This document shows, piece after piece, positions 1 through 8,312 of a stretch of 64,000 nucleotides of DNA. The first letter of the stretch is position 1. The number at the start of each line of letters is the position of its first letter. The translations under genes and the position numbers were made by a program. The notes beneath the pieces were generated by a model. It did no database searches. It saw only the letters and a list, made by a program, of their open reading frames with translations, and was not told the origin of the DNA. Origin of the DNA: Mycobacterium sp. ST-F2 (GTDB taxonomy: Bacteria; Actinomycetota; Actinomycetes; Mycobacteriales; Mycobacteriaceae); contig NZ_JMHT01000070.1 of the NCBI RefSeq assembly GCF_001905655.1, positions 25,755 through 89,754 of the forward strand, written 5' to 3'.

Positions 1-654
1 AGCGCTGCGCTGCCGGTTCCGGTGTTCGACGACCTGGTCCGGCTCACCGGACATGCGCCGATGGAGCGCTACGGCAGCACCGAATCGCTGATCACCCTCT
101 CCACCCGGGTCGACGGCGAGCGCCGCGCCGGCTGGGTCGGGCTCCCGCTCGACGGGGTGCAGACCCGGCTGGTTGCCGAAGACGGATCGCCCGTGCCGCA
201 CGACGGGGAAACCATTGGGCGCCTGGAGGTTTCCGCGCCGACGATGTTCAGTGGCTACCTCAACCGGCCCGAGGCGACAGCCGAGGTGCTGGGTGAGGAC
301 GGCTGGTACCGCACCGGCGACGTCGCCGTGGTCGACGAGGGTGGCATGCACCGCGTCGTCGGCCGCGAGTCGGTCGACCTCATCAAGTCCGGTGGCTACC
401 GGATCGGCGCCGGGGAGATCGAGACCGTTCTGCTGGGTCACCCCGCTGTGGCGGAGGCCGCGGTGGTCGGCGTGCCCGACGACGACCTGGGGCAGCGGAT
501 CGTCGCCTTCGTCGTCGGGTCGGCGTCGTCGCAAGAACTCATCGACTTTGTGGCCCAACAACTCTCGGTGCACAAGCGACCGCGCGAGGTGCGCCTGGTC
601 GACAGCCTGCCCCGCAACGCCATGGGCAAGGTCCAGAAGAAGCTGCTGACCTGA
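1..654 (+). CDS. fadD36: Acyl-CoA synthetase FadD36-like, C-terminal part (5' end outside window)
   Basis: The reading frame is open from base 1 and ends at TGA 652-654, so the window holds only the last 217 residues. These cover the end of the large domain and the mobile C-terminal domain of an AMP-forming acyl-CoA ligase. YGSTE near fragment residue 24 is the adenylate-binding motif, YRTGD near 103 is the ribose-binding aspartate motif, and the C-terminal LPRNAMGK carries the catalytic lysine. The enzyme activates a carboxylate with ATP and joins it to CoA. FadD36 and MatB-like enzymes often take short or malonyl-type acids; the substrate here is inferred only. Its position upstream of dapD agrees with M. 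tuberculosis Rv1193, but the PE/PPE/esx genes found there are absent. Confidence 0.85.
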   Translation, partial: SAALPVPVFDDLVRLTGHAPMERYGSTESLITLSTRVDGERRAGWVGLPLDGVQTRLVAEDGSPVPHDGETIGRLEVSAPTMFSGYLNRPEATAEVLGEDGWYRTGDVAVVDEGGMHRVVGRESVDLIKSGGYRIGAGEIETVLLGHPAVAEAAVVGVPDDDLGQRIVAFVVGSASSQELIDFVAQQLSVHKRPREVRLVDSLPRNAMGKVQKKLLT

Positions 655-713
655 TGTGACTCTGACAGCGGCGTCATCGCATATACATCCATGACGACGC
701 TGCCAGAGTCACA
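655..713. terminator. Long inverted repeat immediately after fadD36
   Basis: Bases 655-677 and 691-713 are reverse complements with two mismatches (23-nt arms, 13-nt loop 678-690). The left arm begins at the base after the fadD36 stop codon. There is no T-run, as is usual for mycobacterial transcript ends. It most likely ends or stabilises the fadD36 message. Confidence 0.6.
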
Positions 714-766
714 GCAGGTTTGGCATCGGAGGGAATGCGCTGACTCCTCCGAGCCTTATACGCAGC

Positions 767-1183
767 ATGCAACTCAGCGACGAAGCCCGCGCCCTCATCG
801 GAAACGGCGCCAACGCAACTCTTGTGACCCTCAATACCGATGGCAGCCCACAGGTTTCGGTGGTCTGGGTGGAACTGCAGGGTGACGAGCTGGTCAGCGC
901 GCACCTTGCCGACTACAAGAAGCTGCGCAACATGCGCCGCGACCCCCGGGTCGCGGTGACCATCATCGGCGCTGACCGGGGCGCTGCATCGGTGAATCCC
1001 TACCTCGCGATCAGCGGCACGGCCCGCGTCGTCGAGGGCGGGGCGCCCGAAGTGCTGACCCGGCTGACCAACGTGATGGCGCCGGAGTTCAACGGCCAGT
1101 TCCCACCGGCCGCCGCGCCGCCGGGATTCCTGACCCGCATCACCATCGAGAAGGTGACGGGCGTCGGCCCCTGGGCCGGGTAG
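767..1183 (+). CDS. PPOX-class F420/FMN-dependent oxidoreductase
   Basis: 138 residues, the usual length of the small split-barrel flavin/F420 oxidoreductases related to pyridoxamine-phosphate oxidase. The N-terminal half (GNGANATLVTLNTDGSP, then SVVWVELQGDELV) is the typical first strand pair. LRRDP-like MRRDPRVAVTI around residues 45-55 is the conserved segment that follows the cofactor phosphate site. Such proteins reduce or oxidise small planar substrates in the cytoplasm with F420 or FMN; the substrate is not predictable. It stands alone between fadD36 and a convergent secreted-protein gene. The ATG at 767 gives the normal N terminus for this family. Confidence 0.8.
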   Translation: MQLSDEARALIGNGANATLVTLNTDGSPQVSVVWVELQGDELVSAHLADYKKLRNMRRDPRVAVTIIGADRGAASVNPYLAISGTARVVEGGAPEVLTRLTNVMAPEFNGQFPPAAAPPGFLTRITIEKVTGVGPWAG

Positions 1184-1205
1184 TCCTGATGTGAACGTAT
1201 TTCGT

Positions 1206-2021
1206 TCACCACCGCACCGAGGTGGTGACGTGTCCGAGCTCGGCCTGCTGTTTGCCGCTGGCGTCCTTGCATGACAGCACGACGTTGTAGGTCGTCAATG
1301 TTGGTGCCCCCGTGAATGTTTCGGTGTGGCTGCCGTTTGCGGGAACGGTGAACTGCCGGGTTGTTGTCTTGGGGACCAATGGATTGATCGTGTCGGCTGT
1401 CGCGGTGTAGTTGCAGCTTGCCGTGATGCTCGAGGTATTGGTGACGTTGAAGGCGAGTTTCGAGAGAGTGGGGTCGCCGAACGATGCCTGAATTGCGTTG
1501 GTGACATCGGGAACCGGTGCGCAGGTCTGGCCGGCAGGCACCGTCGGCGTGGGTGACCCTGCAGGACAGGTCACGGGCGGTGCGGCTTGTTTGGCCGGCG
1601 GCTGGTCCGGAACATCTTGCGGTGGCGGTGGGGCGTCCTTCGGTTGGTTGAACGTGTAGTCCGACCACGGGCCGCACCAGTCGCCTTCGAAGTCCTTCTT
1701 GCGGCACGCCTGGACATGGATCGTGTGCGGTCCGAAGTCCTTGAATGTGGTGGTGTAGGTGGCTTTACCGCCGTTGATGCACTTGAACTCTTTTTCGACC
1801 TGATAGGTGTACGCGATGATGTGCACGGCGTCGACCACGTAGTCCCCGTGCACTCGCGGGCACCCGGCGATGAGGCAGCTGGCCGTGGAGTCCTTGATGA
1901 CGGTGCAGGTCACGTCGAGTCCGTTGGGCAGCACGTCAGCGCTCGCCGCCGGGACCGGCAGGAACAGCCCTGCGGAAGCCGTTGCCGCGACGACGCATCG
2001 GGTGAGTGTTCGGATGCTCAT
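1206..2021 (-). CDS. Secreted protein of unknown function, copy A of a three-member family
   Basis: 271 residues with a Sec signal peptide (RTLTRCVVAATASAGLFLPVP, cleavage near ASA-DV). After it comes a cysteine-rich module with a pattern shared by the copies at 18142 and 19002: CPRVHGDYVVDAVH, FKCINGG and ACRKKDFEGDWCGPW. A proline-rich hinge follows near residues 130-150. The C-terminal half (PDVTNAIQASFGDP, FNVTNTS, ASCNYTATAD, TTTRQFTVPANGSHTETF) resembles an all-beta immunoglobulin-like sandwich. It is presumably exported and disulfide-bonded. No known function was recognised. Its promoter region shares a GGGAAATCCC element with the operon starting at 19823. Confidence 0.75.
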   Translation of the reverse strand: MSIRTLTRCVVAATASAGLFLPVPAASADVLPNGLDVTCTVIKDSTASCLIAGCPRVHGDYVVDAVHIIAYTYQVEKEFKCINGGKATYTTTFKDFGPHTIHVQACRKKDFEGDWCGPWSDYTFNQPKDAPPPPQDVPDQPPAKQAAPPVTCPAGSPTPTVPAGQTCAPVPDVTNAIQASFGDPTLSKLAFNVTNTSSITASCNYTATADTINPLVPKTTTRQFTVPANGSHTETFTGAPTLTTYNVVLSCKDASGKQQAELGHVTTSVRW

Positions 2022-2107
2022 GGTGGCCCCTACGCGATCGTCAGGACGGTGCCTGATTCACCAGGCGTGTAGCTGACGCTATCGACGGCGTGAGTGCAGC
2101 GATATCA

Positions 2108-2117
2108 GGGAAATCCC
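2108..2117. promoter_or_regulatory. GGGAAATCCC element upstream of secreted-protein copy A
   Basis: A GGGAAATCCC palindrome-like decamer centred about 91 bp upstream of the start at 2021, followed three bases later by GAATC. The same decamer and GA(T)TC neighbour occur about 85 bp upstream of the paralogous operon start at 19823. A shared regulator site is inferred. Confidence 0.4.
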
Positions 2118-2142
2118 TACGAATCAGGTGGGCGTGACAGCG

Positions 2143-2175
2143 AAAGGGTCGCCCGGCACAGCCGAGCGACCCTTT
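2143..2175 (-). terminator. Hairpin downstream of dapD
   Basis: AAAGGGTCGC (2143-2152) pairs with GCGACCCTTT (2166-2175). An inner CGGC/GCCG stem extends the helix. It lies 18 bp beyond the dapD stop and is the likely terminator. Confidence 0.65.
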
Positions 2176-2192
2176 TCCGTTGAGAGCAGCCG

Positions 2193-3125
2193 TCAGTTGG
2201 CGTGCAGCGCCTCGTTGAGCGTGATGCCGGTGCCGTCGCGCTTGACGACCTCCACCGCGCCGCTGACCGAGTTGCGGCGGAACAACAGGTTGTTCGAGCC
2301 GGACAGTTCCTTGGCCTTGATGGTCTGACCGTCGGCGGTGGTCACCTTGGTGCCGCCGGTGACGTACAGGCCGGCCTCGATGACGCAGTCGTCGCCCAGC
2401 GAGATGCCCAGGCCGGCGTTGGCGCCCAGCAGGCAGCGCTTGCCCACCGAGATGACCTCTTTGCCGCCACCGGACAGCGTGCCCATGATCGACGCGCCGC
2501 CACCGACGTCGGACCCGTCGTCGACGACGACGCCCGCCGAGATGCGGCCCTCGACCATCGACGTGCCCAGGGTGCCGGCGTTGAAGTTGACGAAGCCCTC
2601 GTGCATGACGGTCGTGCCGGACGCCAGGTGCGCGCCCAGGCGGACCCGGTCGGCGTCGGCGATGCGCACGCCGGTCGGCAGCACGTAGTCGACCATGCGG
2701 GGGAACTTGTCGACGCCGAACACGGTGACCGGGCCGCGACGACGCAGCTTGGCGCGGACGGTCTCGAAGCCCTCGACCGCGCAGGGGCCGAAGTTGGTCC
2801 ACACCACGTTGGTCAGCAGCCCGAAGATGCCGTCCATGTTGGCGCCGTGGGGCGCGACCAGACGGTGCGACAGCAGGTGCAGCCGCAGGTAGGCGTCGTG
2901 CGCGTCGGCGGGCTTGTCGTCCAGCGAGGCGATGGTGGTGCGCACGATCTCGGTGCGCACGCCGCGGTCCTCATCGGTGCCGACGAGGGCTTCCAGCTCA
3001 GCGGGGACCGGGCCGGCCGCGGCGTCGGCGTTCAGTTCGGGTGCCGGGAACCAGGTGTCGAGGACGGTTCCGTCGGCGGTGATGGTTGCGATGCCGATGC
3101 CAGATGCACCAGAAGAAGTAGCCAC
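2193..3125 (-). CDS. dapD: 2,3,4,5-tetrahydropyridine-2,6-dicarboxylate N-succinyltransferase
   Basis: 310 residues from a GTG start at 3125. The N terminus (ATSSGASGIGIATITADGTVLDTWFPAPEL) aligns by eye with mycobacterial DapD, so the longer open frame upstream is not used. The enzyme transfers succinyl from succinyl-CoA to tetrahydrodipicolinate in the succinylase route to meso-diaminopimelate and lysine, in the cytoplasm. The C-terminal half is a left-handed beta helix of hexapeptide repeats (RISAGVVVDDGSDVGGGASI, KRCLLGANAGLGISLGDDCVIEAG). MHEGFVNFNAGT is the conserved catalytic region. A -10 box TAACCT eight bases before the GTG suggests a leaderless message. dapE of the same pathway is 5 kb away on the other strand. 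Confidence 0.95.
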   Translation of the reverse strand: MATSSGASGIGIATITADGTVLDTWFPAPELNADAAAGPVPAELEALVGTDEDRGVRTEIVRTTIASLDDKPADAHDAYLRLHLLSHRLVAPHGANMDGIFGLLTNVVWTNFGPCAVEGFETVRAKLRRRGPVTVFGVDKFPRMVDYVLPTGVRIADADRVRLGAHLASGTTVMHEGFVNFNAGTLGTSMVEGRISAGVVVDDGSDVGGGASIMGTLSGGGKEVISVGKRCLLGANAGLGISLGDDCVIEAGLYVTGGTKVTTADGQTIKAKELSGSNNLLFRRNSVSGAVEVVKRDGTGITLNEALHAN

Positions 3126-3133
3126 GTCGGCCA

Positions 3134-3139
3134 AGGTTA
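3134..3139 (-). promoter_or_regulatory. Leaderless -10 box of dapD
   Basis: TAACCT read on the minus strand, eight bases before the dapD GTG. The spacing fits transcription starting at the start codon. Confidence 0.5.
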
Positions 3140-3196
3140 CTGAACCAGCGCCGAGCTGGGGGCACCACCCACGAGCGGGCAGCGCCCCCAGATCGC

Positions 3197-5011
3197 TCAC
3201 TGCAGGTGATGGACCTCCTGCAACCCGTAGACCGGCGTCGGGATGCCCTCGTAGCGGGCCTTGAGCTGCAGCGCGAGGTACAGCGAGTAGTGCCGGGACT
3301 GGTGCAGGTTGCCGCCGTGGAACCACAGGTTCTCCTGCTGCGTGGGCTTCCACATGTTGCGCTGCTCGCCCTCCCACGGGCCGGGGTCCTTTGCGGTGCC
3401 GCTGCCCAGGCCCCACACCTTGCCGACGCGGTCGGCGATCTCCTGACCCATCAGGTCGGCCGCCCAGCCGTTCATCGAGCCGTAGCCGGTCGCGTAGACG
3501 ACGACGTCGGCGGGCAGTTCGGTGCCGTCGGCCAGCACCACGGCGTTCTCGGTGAGGTGAGAGACCTGGCCGTGCGCCAACTTGATCGACCCGTTGGCCA
3601 CCAGCTCGCACGCGCCGACGTCGATGTAGTAGCCCGAGCCGCGGCGCAGGTACTTCATGAACAGGCCGGAGTCGTCGTCGCCGAAGTCCAGCTCGAAACC
3701 GGCGGCCTCCAAGCGCGAGTAGAAGTCCTTGTCCCGCTCCCTGATTGCGTCGTAGATGGGCCGCTGAAAGTCGGCCATGATCGCGTACGGCAGTGACGCG
3801 AAGGTCAGGTCGGCCTTCTCGGTCGTCATGCCCGCGGCCACCGCGCGCTCGGAGTACAGGTCACCGAGACCGAGATCCATCAGCGAATCCGATTTGACGA
3901 CGTGCGTCGACGAACGCTGCAGCATCGTGACGTCGACGCCGTTCTCGTACAGGGCTTTACAGATGTCGTGCGCCGAATTGTTGGACCCCACCACGACGAC
4001 CTTCTTGCCGACGTACCGGTCGGGGCCGGGGTGGGCCGAAGAGTGGTGCTGTTCCCCGGCGAAGACGTCCTGGCCGGGAAGCGTTGGGATGCTGGGCTTC
4101 CCGGACATCCCGGTCGCCAGGACAAGTTGCGTCGGGTGCAGGGTCAGGCGCTCGCCGTCACGGTTCACCTCGACGGTCCAGCGGCCTGCCTCGGAATCGT
4201 AAGTGGCCGAGAGGCATTCGGTGCGCGACCAGTACGGCACCTCCATCACCTTCGTGTAGAACTCCAGCCAGTCGCCGACCTTGTCCTTCGGCGCGAACAC
4301 CGGCCAGTTGGCGGGGAAGGGCAGGTACGGCAGGTGGTCGTACCAGACCGGGTCGTGCAGGCACAGCGACTTGTAGCGCTTACGCCACTGGTCGCCGGGC
4401 CGCTCGTGCTTGTCGACCACGATGGACGGCACCCCGAGCTGACGCAGGCGAGCACCCAAAGCGATGCCGCCCTGGCCGCCGCCGATCACCAGTACATACG
4501 GCTGCGCCTCGCGGCCCAGCGTCGCTTCTTCCTCGGCGCGCTTCTCGGCCCACGACCGCGGGTCGGGGTCGGACCCGTGCACCGCGCCGAGCACGCGGGT
4601 CGCGCCTTTGCGCTCCTCGTGTCCCTTGAGTTCCTGCAACGTCGTCAGCAGCGTCCAGCCCTCGTCGCCGCGCAGCCGCAGGTGTCCGTAGCCGCGGCCG
4701 GTGGCCGTCTCGAACTCGATGAACGCCGACGTCACATCGCCGTCGGCGGTGGCGGGTTCGCGCGTCCGGAACCCGGACGGCGTCGTGTCGGCCAGCCTCG
4801 CCCGCAGCATGCCGGCGATCTGGTCGCGGCCTTCCACGGTCTTGATGTTCCAGGTGAAGGCGACCAGGTCGCGCCAGAAGCTGTCGACGGCGAACATCCC
4901 GACGACACGGTCGATGTCCTGCGCGGCCAGCGCCGCTTCGAAGTTCGCGAGCCAGTTCTCGACGCGCTCCTGCGGCGAGATGGCGGTGGTGGGTTCCAGT
5001 GTTGCGGTCAT
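3197..5011 (-). CDS. Flavin-containing monooxygenase with N-terminal NTF2-like domain
   Basis: 604 residues from ATG 5011; an in-frame codon 27 nt earlier would add nine unusual residues. Residues about 15-130 form an NTF2/SnoaL-like fold. The rest is a class B flavoprotein monooxygenase. GGGQGG at 177-182 binds FAD. FAGEQHHSSAHPG matches the FxGxxxH fingerprint of FMO/Baeyer-Villiger enzymes. VVVVGSNNSAHD is the second, NADPH-binding Rossmann site in a degenerate form. The product likely oxygenates a ketone or heteroatom using NADPH and O2. It is divergent from a butanediol-type dehydrogenase and shares a nested operator with it, which suggests co-regulation and a ketone or diol substrate (inference). 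Confidence 0.85.
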   Translation of the reverse strand: MTATLEPTTAISPQERVENWLANFEAALAAQDIDRVVGMFAVDSFWRDLVAFTWNIKTVEGRDQIAGMLRARLADTTPSGFRTREPATADGDVTSAFIEFETATGRGYGHLRLRGDEGWTLLTTLQELKGHEERKGATRVLGAVHGSDPDPRSWAEKRAEEEATLGREAQPYVLVIGGGQGGIALGARLRQLGVPSIVVDKHERPGDQWRKRYKSLCLHDPVWYDHLPYLPFPANWPVFAPKDKVGDWLEFYTKVMEVPYWSRTECLSATYDSEAGRWTVEVNRDGERLTLHPTQLVLATGMSGKPSIPTLPGQDVFAGEQHHSSAHPGPDRYVGKKVVVVGSNNSAHDICKALYENGVDVTMLQRSSTHVVKSDSLMDLGLGDLYSERAVAAGMTTEKADLTFASLPYAIMADFQRPIYDAIRERDKDFYSRLEAAGFELDFGDDDSGLFMKYLRRGSGYYIDVGACELVANGSIKLAHGQVSHLTENAVVLADGTELPADVVVYATGYGSMNGWAADLMGQEIADRVGKVWGLGSGTAKDPGPWEGEQRNMWKPTQQENLWFHGGNLHQSRHYSLYLALQLKARYEGIPTPVYGLQEVHHLQ

Positions 5012-5039
5012 GTGACCCAGGACACACGCATGGAGCAAC

Positions 5040-5097
5040 CTCCGACAAGAGTTGCACCACGTTGCAGCGTTGCAACCTCCTGCAACTCTGTCGGAGT
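5040..5097. promoter_or_regulatory. Nested dyad operator between monooxygenase and dehydrogenase genes
   Basis: Four half-sites at 10-bp intervals: GTTGCA at 5051 and 5061, TGCAAC at 5071 and 5081. Both inverted pairs share one centre at 5068.5. Outer arms (5040-5056 against 5081-5097) continue the symmetry as CTCCGACA/TGTCGGAG with a one-base slip. It lies between start codons at 5011 and 5126 and is a strong candidate for binding by the AcoR-like regulator encoded at 7005. Confidence 0.65.
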
Positions 5098-5125
5098 GTG
5101 GCCGCGGTCACATACAACTGGTCGC

Positions 5126-6172
5126 ATGAGAGCAGCTGTCTACTACGGACCCAACAAACTCGCTGTCGAGGACGTCGCCATCCCGACTCCCGGGCCGGGC
5201 CAGGTGCAACTGCAGGTCGGCTTCAACGGCATCTGCGGCACCGACCTGCACGAGTACTACGCCGGCCCCATCTTCGTCCCCACGCAACCGCACCCGCTGA
5301 CGCATCAGGAACTCCCGCTGACGCTGGGCCACGAGTTCTCCGGCACCGTCACGGCCGTCGGCGCCGGCGTCACCGAGTGGCGCGAGGGCGACCGGGTGGC
5401 CGTCGAGCCCATCTACAAATGCGGCCACTGCCGCCCCTGCGCGGCGGGCAACTACAACGTCTGTCAGCAGATCGGTTTCCACGGCCTGATGTCCGACGGC
5501 GGTATGGCCGAGTACACCGTCGTGCCCACGAACATGCTGCACCGGCTGCCCGACAATGTCTCGCTGGAGCTCGGGGCGCTCGTCGAACCGATGTCGGTGG
5601 CCTATCACGCGGCGACGCTCGGCGACGTCAGCCCCGGTGACACCGCGATGGTCTTCGGCGCCGGGCCGATCGGCATCGGGTTGTGGTTTGCGTTGCGCGG
5701 CAAGGGCCTTCAGGATGTGTTCGTCGTCGAGCCGTCACCGGTCCGGCGCGCCGCCATCGAAGCGCTCGGTGCGGCGACGCTGGATCCGACGACCACCGAC
5801 GTGCCCGGCTTCATCGCCGATCACACCTACGGCGCCGGAGCCGACGCGGCGTTCGACGCCGCCGGCGTCACTCCCGCCGTCGAGACGGCACTGGCCTGCA
5901 TCGGGTCCCGCAAGCCGATGGTCAGCGTCGCGATCTACGAAAAGCCGCTGCAGACACCGCTTTTGAACCTCGTGATGAACGAGTCCCGCATCCAGGGCTC
6001 GTTGTGTTACACCGGTGCCGATTTCGAGGCCGTCATCGCGCTGATGGCCCAGGGCGCCTACGACACCACCGGGTGGGTGGCCCAGATTCCGATCGGTGAC
6101 GTGGTCGCCGAGGGATTCGAAGCGCTGCACGCGGGGAACAAGATGAAAGTTCTGGTCGACCCGACGCGATGA
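5126..6172 (+). CDS. Zinc-dependent 2,3-butanediol dehydrogenase-like alcohol dehydrogenase
   Basis: 348 residues from ATG 5126. A medium-chain dehydrogenase that interconverts a secondary alcohol and a ketone with NAD(P). Catalytic zinc residues are C37 and the H69-E70 pair. Structural zinc is held by C99, C102, C105 and C113. VFGAGPIGIG near residue 180 is the nucleotide-binding Rossmann motif. EPIYKCGHCRPCAAG and the overall length fit the (R,R)-butanediol dehydrogenase group. The next gene overlaps or abuts the stop codon and encodes an acetoin-reductase-like SDR. The two probably act on acetoin, butanediol or a similar diol. Expression is probably set by the dyad operator at 5040-5097. 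Confidence 0.85.
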   Translation: MRAAVYYGPNKLAVEDVAIPTPGPGQVQLQVGFNGICGTDLHEYYAGPIFVPTQPHPLTHQELPLTLGHEFSGTVTAVGAGVTEWREGDRVAVEPIYKCGHCRPCAAGNYNVCQQIGFHGLMSDGGMAEYTVVPTNMLHRLPDNVSLELGALVEPMSVAYHAATLGDVSPGDTAMVFGAGPIGIGLWFALRGKGLQDVFVVEPSPVRRAAIEALGAATLDPTTTDVPGFIADHTYGAGADAAFDAAGVTPAVETALACIGSRKPMVSVAIYEKPLQTPLLNLVMNESRIQGSLCYTGADFEAVIALMAQGAYDTTGWVAQIPIGDVVAEGFEALHAGNKMKVLVDPTR

Positions 6173-6186
6173 GCGGAGAAACAGCA

Positions 6187-6981
6187 ATGACACTGGCAGG
6201 AAAAGTAGCCCTGGTCACCGGGGCCGGTCGCGGCATCGGGCGCGGTATCGCGCTGCGGCTGGCGCGTGACGGCGCCGACGTCGCGCTCGTCGACGTGGAA
6301 GCCGACCCGCTGGCAGAGGTGGCCGCCGAGGTATCCGAAATCGGCTGCAAATTCACCACTTTCGTCGCCGATATCAGCAGTCGAGATCAGGTGTTCGCCG
6401 CCGTCGACTATGTCGCGACCGAACTCGGCGGACTGGACATCATGGTGAACAACGCCGGTGTCGCGCTGGTCGGCCCCATCGCCGACGTCACGCCGGAGGA
6501 CCTGCAGCGGTTGTGGTCCATCAACGTCGACGGCGTGCTGTGGGGCATTCAGGCTGCCGTCGCGAAATTCAAGGAACTCGGCAACCAGGCCGAAGGCAAG
6601 ATCAGCAAAATCATCAACGCCTCGTCGATCGCCGGGCACGACGGCTTCGCCATGCTCGGGCCTTACAGCGCCACCAAATTCGCCGTGCGCGCCCTGACTC
6701 AGGCCGCCGCCAAGGAACACGCCGCCGACGGCATCACCGTCAACGCCTACTGTCCCGGTGTGGTGGGCACCGATATGTGGGTCGAGATCGACAAGCGGTT
6801 CGCCGAACTCACCGGCGCCCCGGTCGGCGAGACGTACGCCAAGTTCGTCGGCGGGATCGCCCTGGGCCGTGCGGAAACCCCCGACGATGTCGCCGGATTC
6901 GTGTCGTATCTCGCCGGACCTGACGCCGATTACATGACCGGGCAGGCCGGCCTGATCGACGGTGGCCTGGTGTATCGCTGA
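6187..6981 (+). CDS. Acetoin/diacetyl reductase-like short-chain dehydrogenase
   Basis: 264 residues. ATG 6187 is preferred over the ATG at 6169, because a GGAGAA ribosome site lies 8 nt upstream; the other ATG overlaps the preceding stop codon. TGAGRGIG at residues 11-18 binds NAD(H), NNAG is conserved, and the catalytic Ser-Tyr-Lys set is ASSIAG...YSATK. The region VVGTDMWVEIDKRF matches acetoin reductase/(S)-butanediol dehydrogenases. It would reduce or oxidise acetoin-type hydroxyketones in the cytoplasm. It sits directly after the zinc dehydrogenase and before the regulator gene, so the three are probably one transcription unit. Confidence 0.85.
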   Translation: MTLAGKVALVTGAGRGIGRGIALRLARDGADVALVDVEADPLAEVAAEVSEIGCKFTTFVADISSRDQVFAAVDYVATELGGLDIMVNNAGVALVGPIADVTPEDLQRLWSINVDGVLWGIQAAVAKFKELGNQAEGKISKIINASSIAGHDGFAMLGPYSATKFAVRALTQAAAKEHAADGITVNAYCPGVVGTDMWVEIDKRFAELTGAPVGETYAKFVGGIALGRAETPDDVAGFVSYLAGPDADYMTGQAGLIDGGLVYR

Positions 6982-7004
6982 CATGCGGAGCACAATCGGC
7001 GTTG

Positions 7005-8286
7005 ATGCAGAGCCCGGCCGTGCCTGAACCAGCGGTAGCCGTTGGCGAGGACCCGCGCAGTTACGCGCGGTTGATGTCGGCTGTCTACGACGCAACCATG
7101 TCCGGTGGGCGCGCCCCGGCGCGGCCCCGCGACGTGATCGGCGAATCCTGGCAGCGGATGCTGGCCCGCGGCGTCAACCCCGACACCCACATCCCGCCGG
7201 TCATCGAAGCCTCCGGGCTCGACGCGCTGCGCAAGTCGTCGGGCCTGCTCACGGTGCTCGACGACGTGTCGCGCGGATTGGAATCGATTGTCGCCGAAGG
7301 GGACAACATCCTGGTGCTGGCTGATGCGCGGGGCCGGGTGCTGTGGCGGTCGGGGTCGGCGGCCGTGCTGGGTAAGGCCGACCGGCTCGGGTTCGTCGAG
7401 GGTGCCAACTGGGGCGAGGGTGCCGTCGGCACCAATGCCATCGGCACGGCACTGGCGTCCAACCGGGCCGTGCAGGTGTTCTCCGCCGAGCATTTCCTGC
7501 GCAGCCACCACGCCTGGACCTGCGCGGGTGCCCCGGTCCGCGACCCGCGCACCGGCCAGGTCATCGGCGTCGTCGATGTCTCGGGGCCGGCCGCCACGGT
7601 GCACCCCACCACCGTCGCGCTGGTCGACGCGGTCGCGCGGCTCGCCGAAGCTCACCTGCGGGAACAGCATGACCGGACGCTGAACCGGCTGCGGATGGTC
7701 GCCGCGCCCATCCTGGCCCGGATCGGCAGCCCGGCGCTGGCGGTCGACGCCGACGGCTGGGTGGCCGCCGTCGACCAGATGCCGCTGCACAACCGGATTC
7801 TGCTGCCCGACGAACTGGCCCCGGGGCGGGCGTGGATCCCGACCCTCGGGCGCTGCGACGTCGAGATCCTCCCCGGCGGGTGGCTGGTCCGGCCATCGAC
7901 CGCCGCGGCCGACGACGACGCGACCGCCACCCCGCGTCGTCCTGGACCTGCGCAGTGCCCCCGTCCTCGAGATGGCCGGGCAGTTCGGTGGCTGGCGCCA
8001 TGACATCTCGCTGCGGCACGCCGAAATCCTGCTGATGCTGGCGATCCACCGGAACGGTCGCTCGGCATCGGAGCTTGCCGAGGACCTCTACGGTGACCGG
8101 AGCCGGGTGGTCACGGTGCGGGCCGAACTGTCCCGGATGCGAAAGCAGTTGGCGGGCTTGATTCTTGGCAAGCCCTACCGGTTCGGTGACGACGCCGTCA
8201 TCGATGTGCGCTACCCGGCCGACCGCTCGACGCTGCTGGCCGCCTCGACGGCACCCGCCATCCGGGCCCTGCGCGCGGCCGCCTGA
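7005..8286 (+). pseudogene. AcoR-like GAF-domain transcriptional regulator, interrupted by a frameshift
   Basis: The gene reads in one frame from ATG 7005 to about base 7930, then protein similarity continues one frame over to the stop at 8286. The first part has the family's N-terminal SYARLMSAVYD and SWQRMLARGVNPD segments and a GAF sensor (GANWGEGAVGTNAIGTALA). The second part resumes as PRVVLDLRSAPVLEMAGQF and LRHAEILLMLAIHRNGRSASELAEDLYG, a winged-helix-like DNA-binding domain. Removing one C from the CCCC run at 7930-7933 joins the frames into about 426 residues. As sequenced, the product would lose its DNA-binding end. A base-calling error in the C run is equally possible. The expected role is control of the adjoining diol genes. 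Confidence 0.75.
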
Positions 8287-8300
8287 GCTTGGGGACCGAC

Positions 8301-8306
8301 TAACCT
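8301..8306 (+). promoter_or_regulatory. Leaderless -10 box of dapE
   Basis: TAACCT six bases before the dapE ATG at 8313. Confidence 0.55.
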
Positions 8307-8312
8307 GGCTGA

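Noticed and set aside
3902..6172. 756-codon frame joined to the zinc dehydrogenase
   Set aside because: The first 408 codons are antisense to the flavin monooxygenase gene; the dehydrogenase begins at ATG 5126 with a family-typical N terminus.
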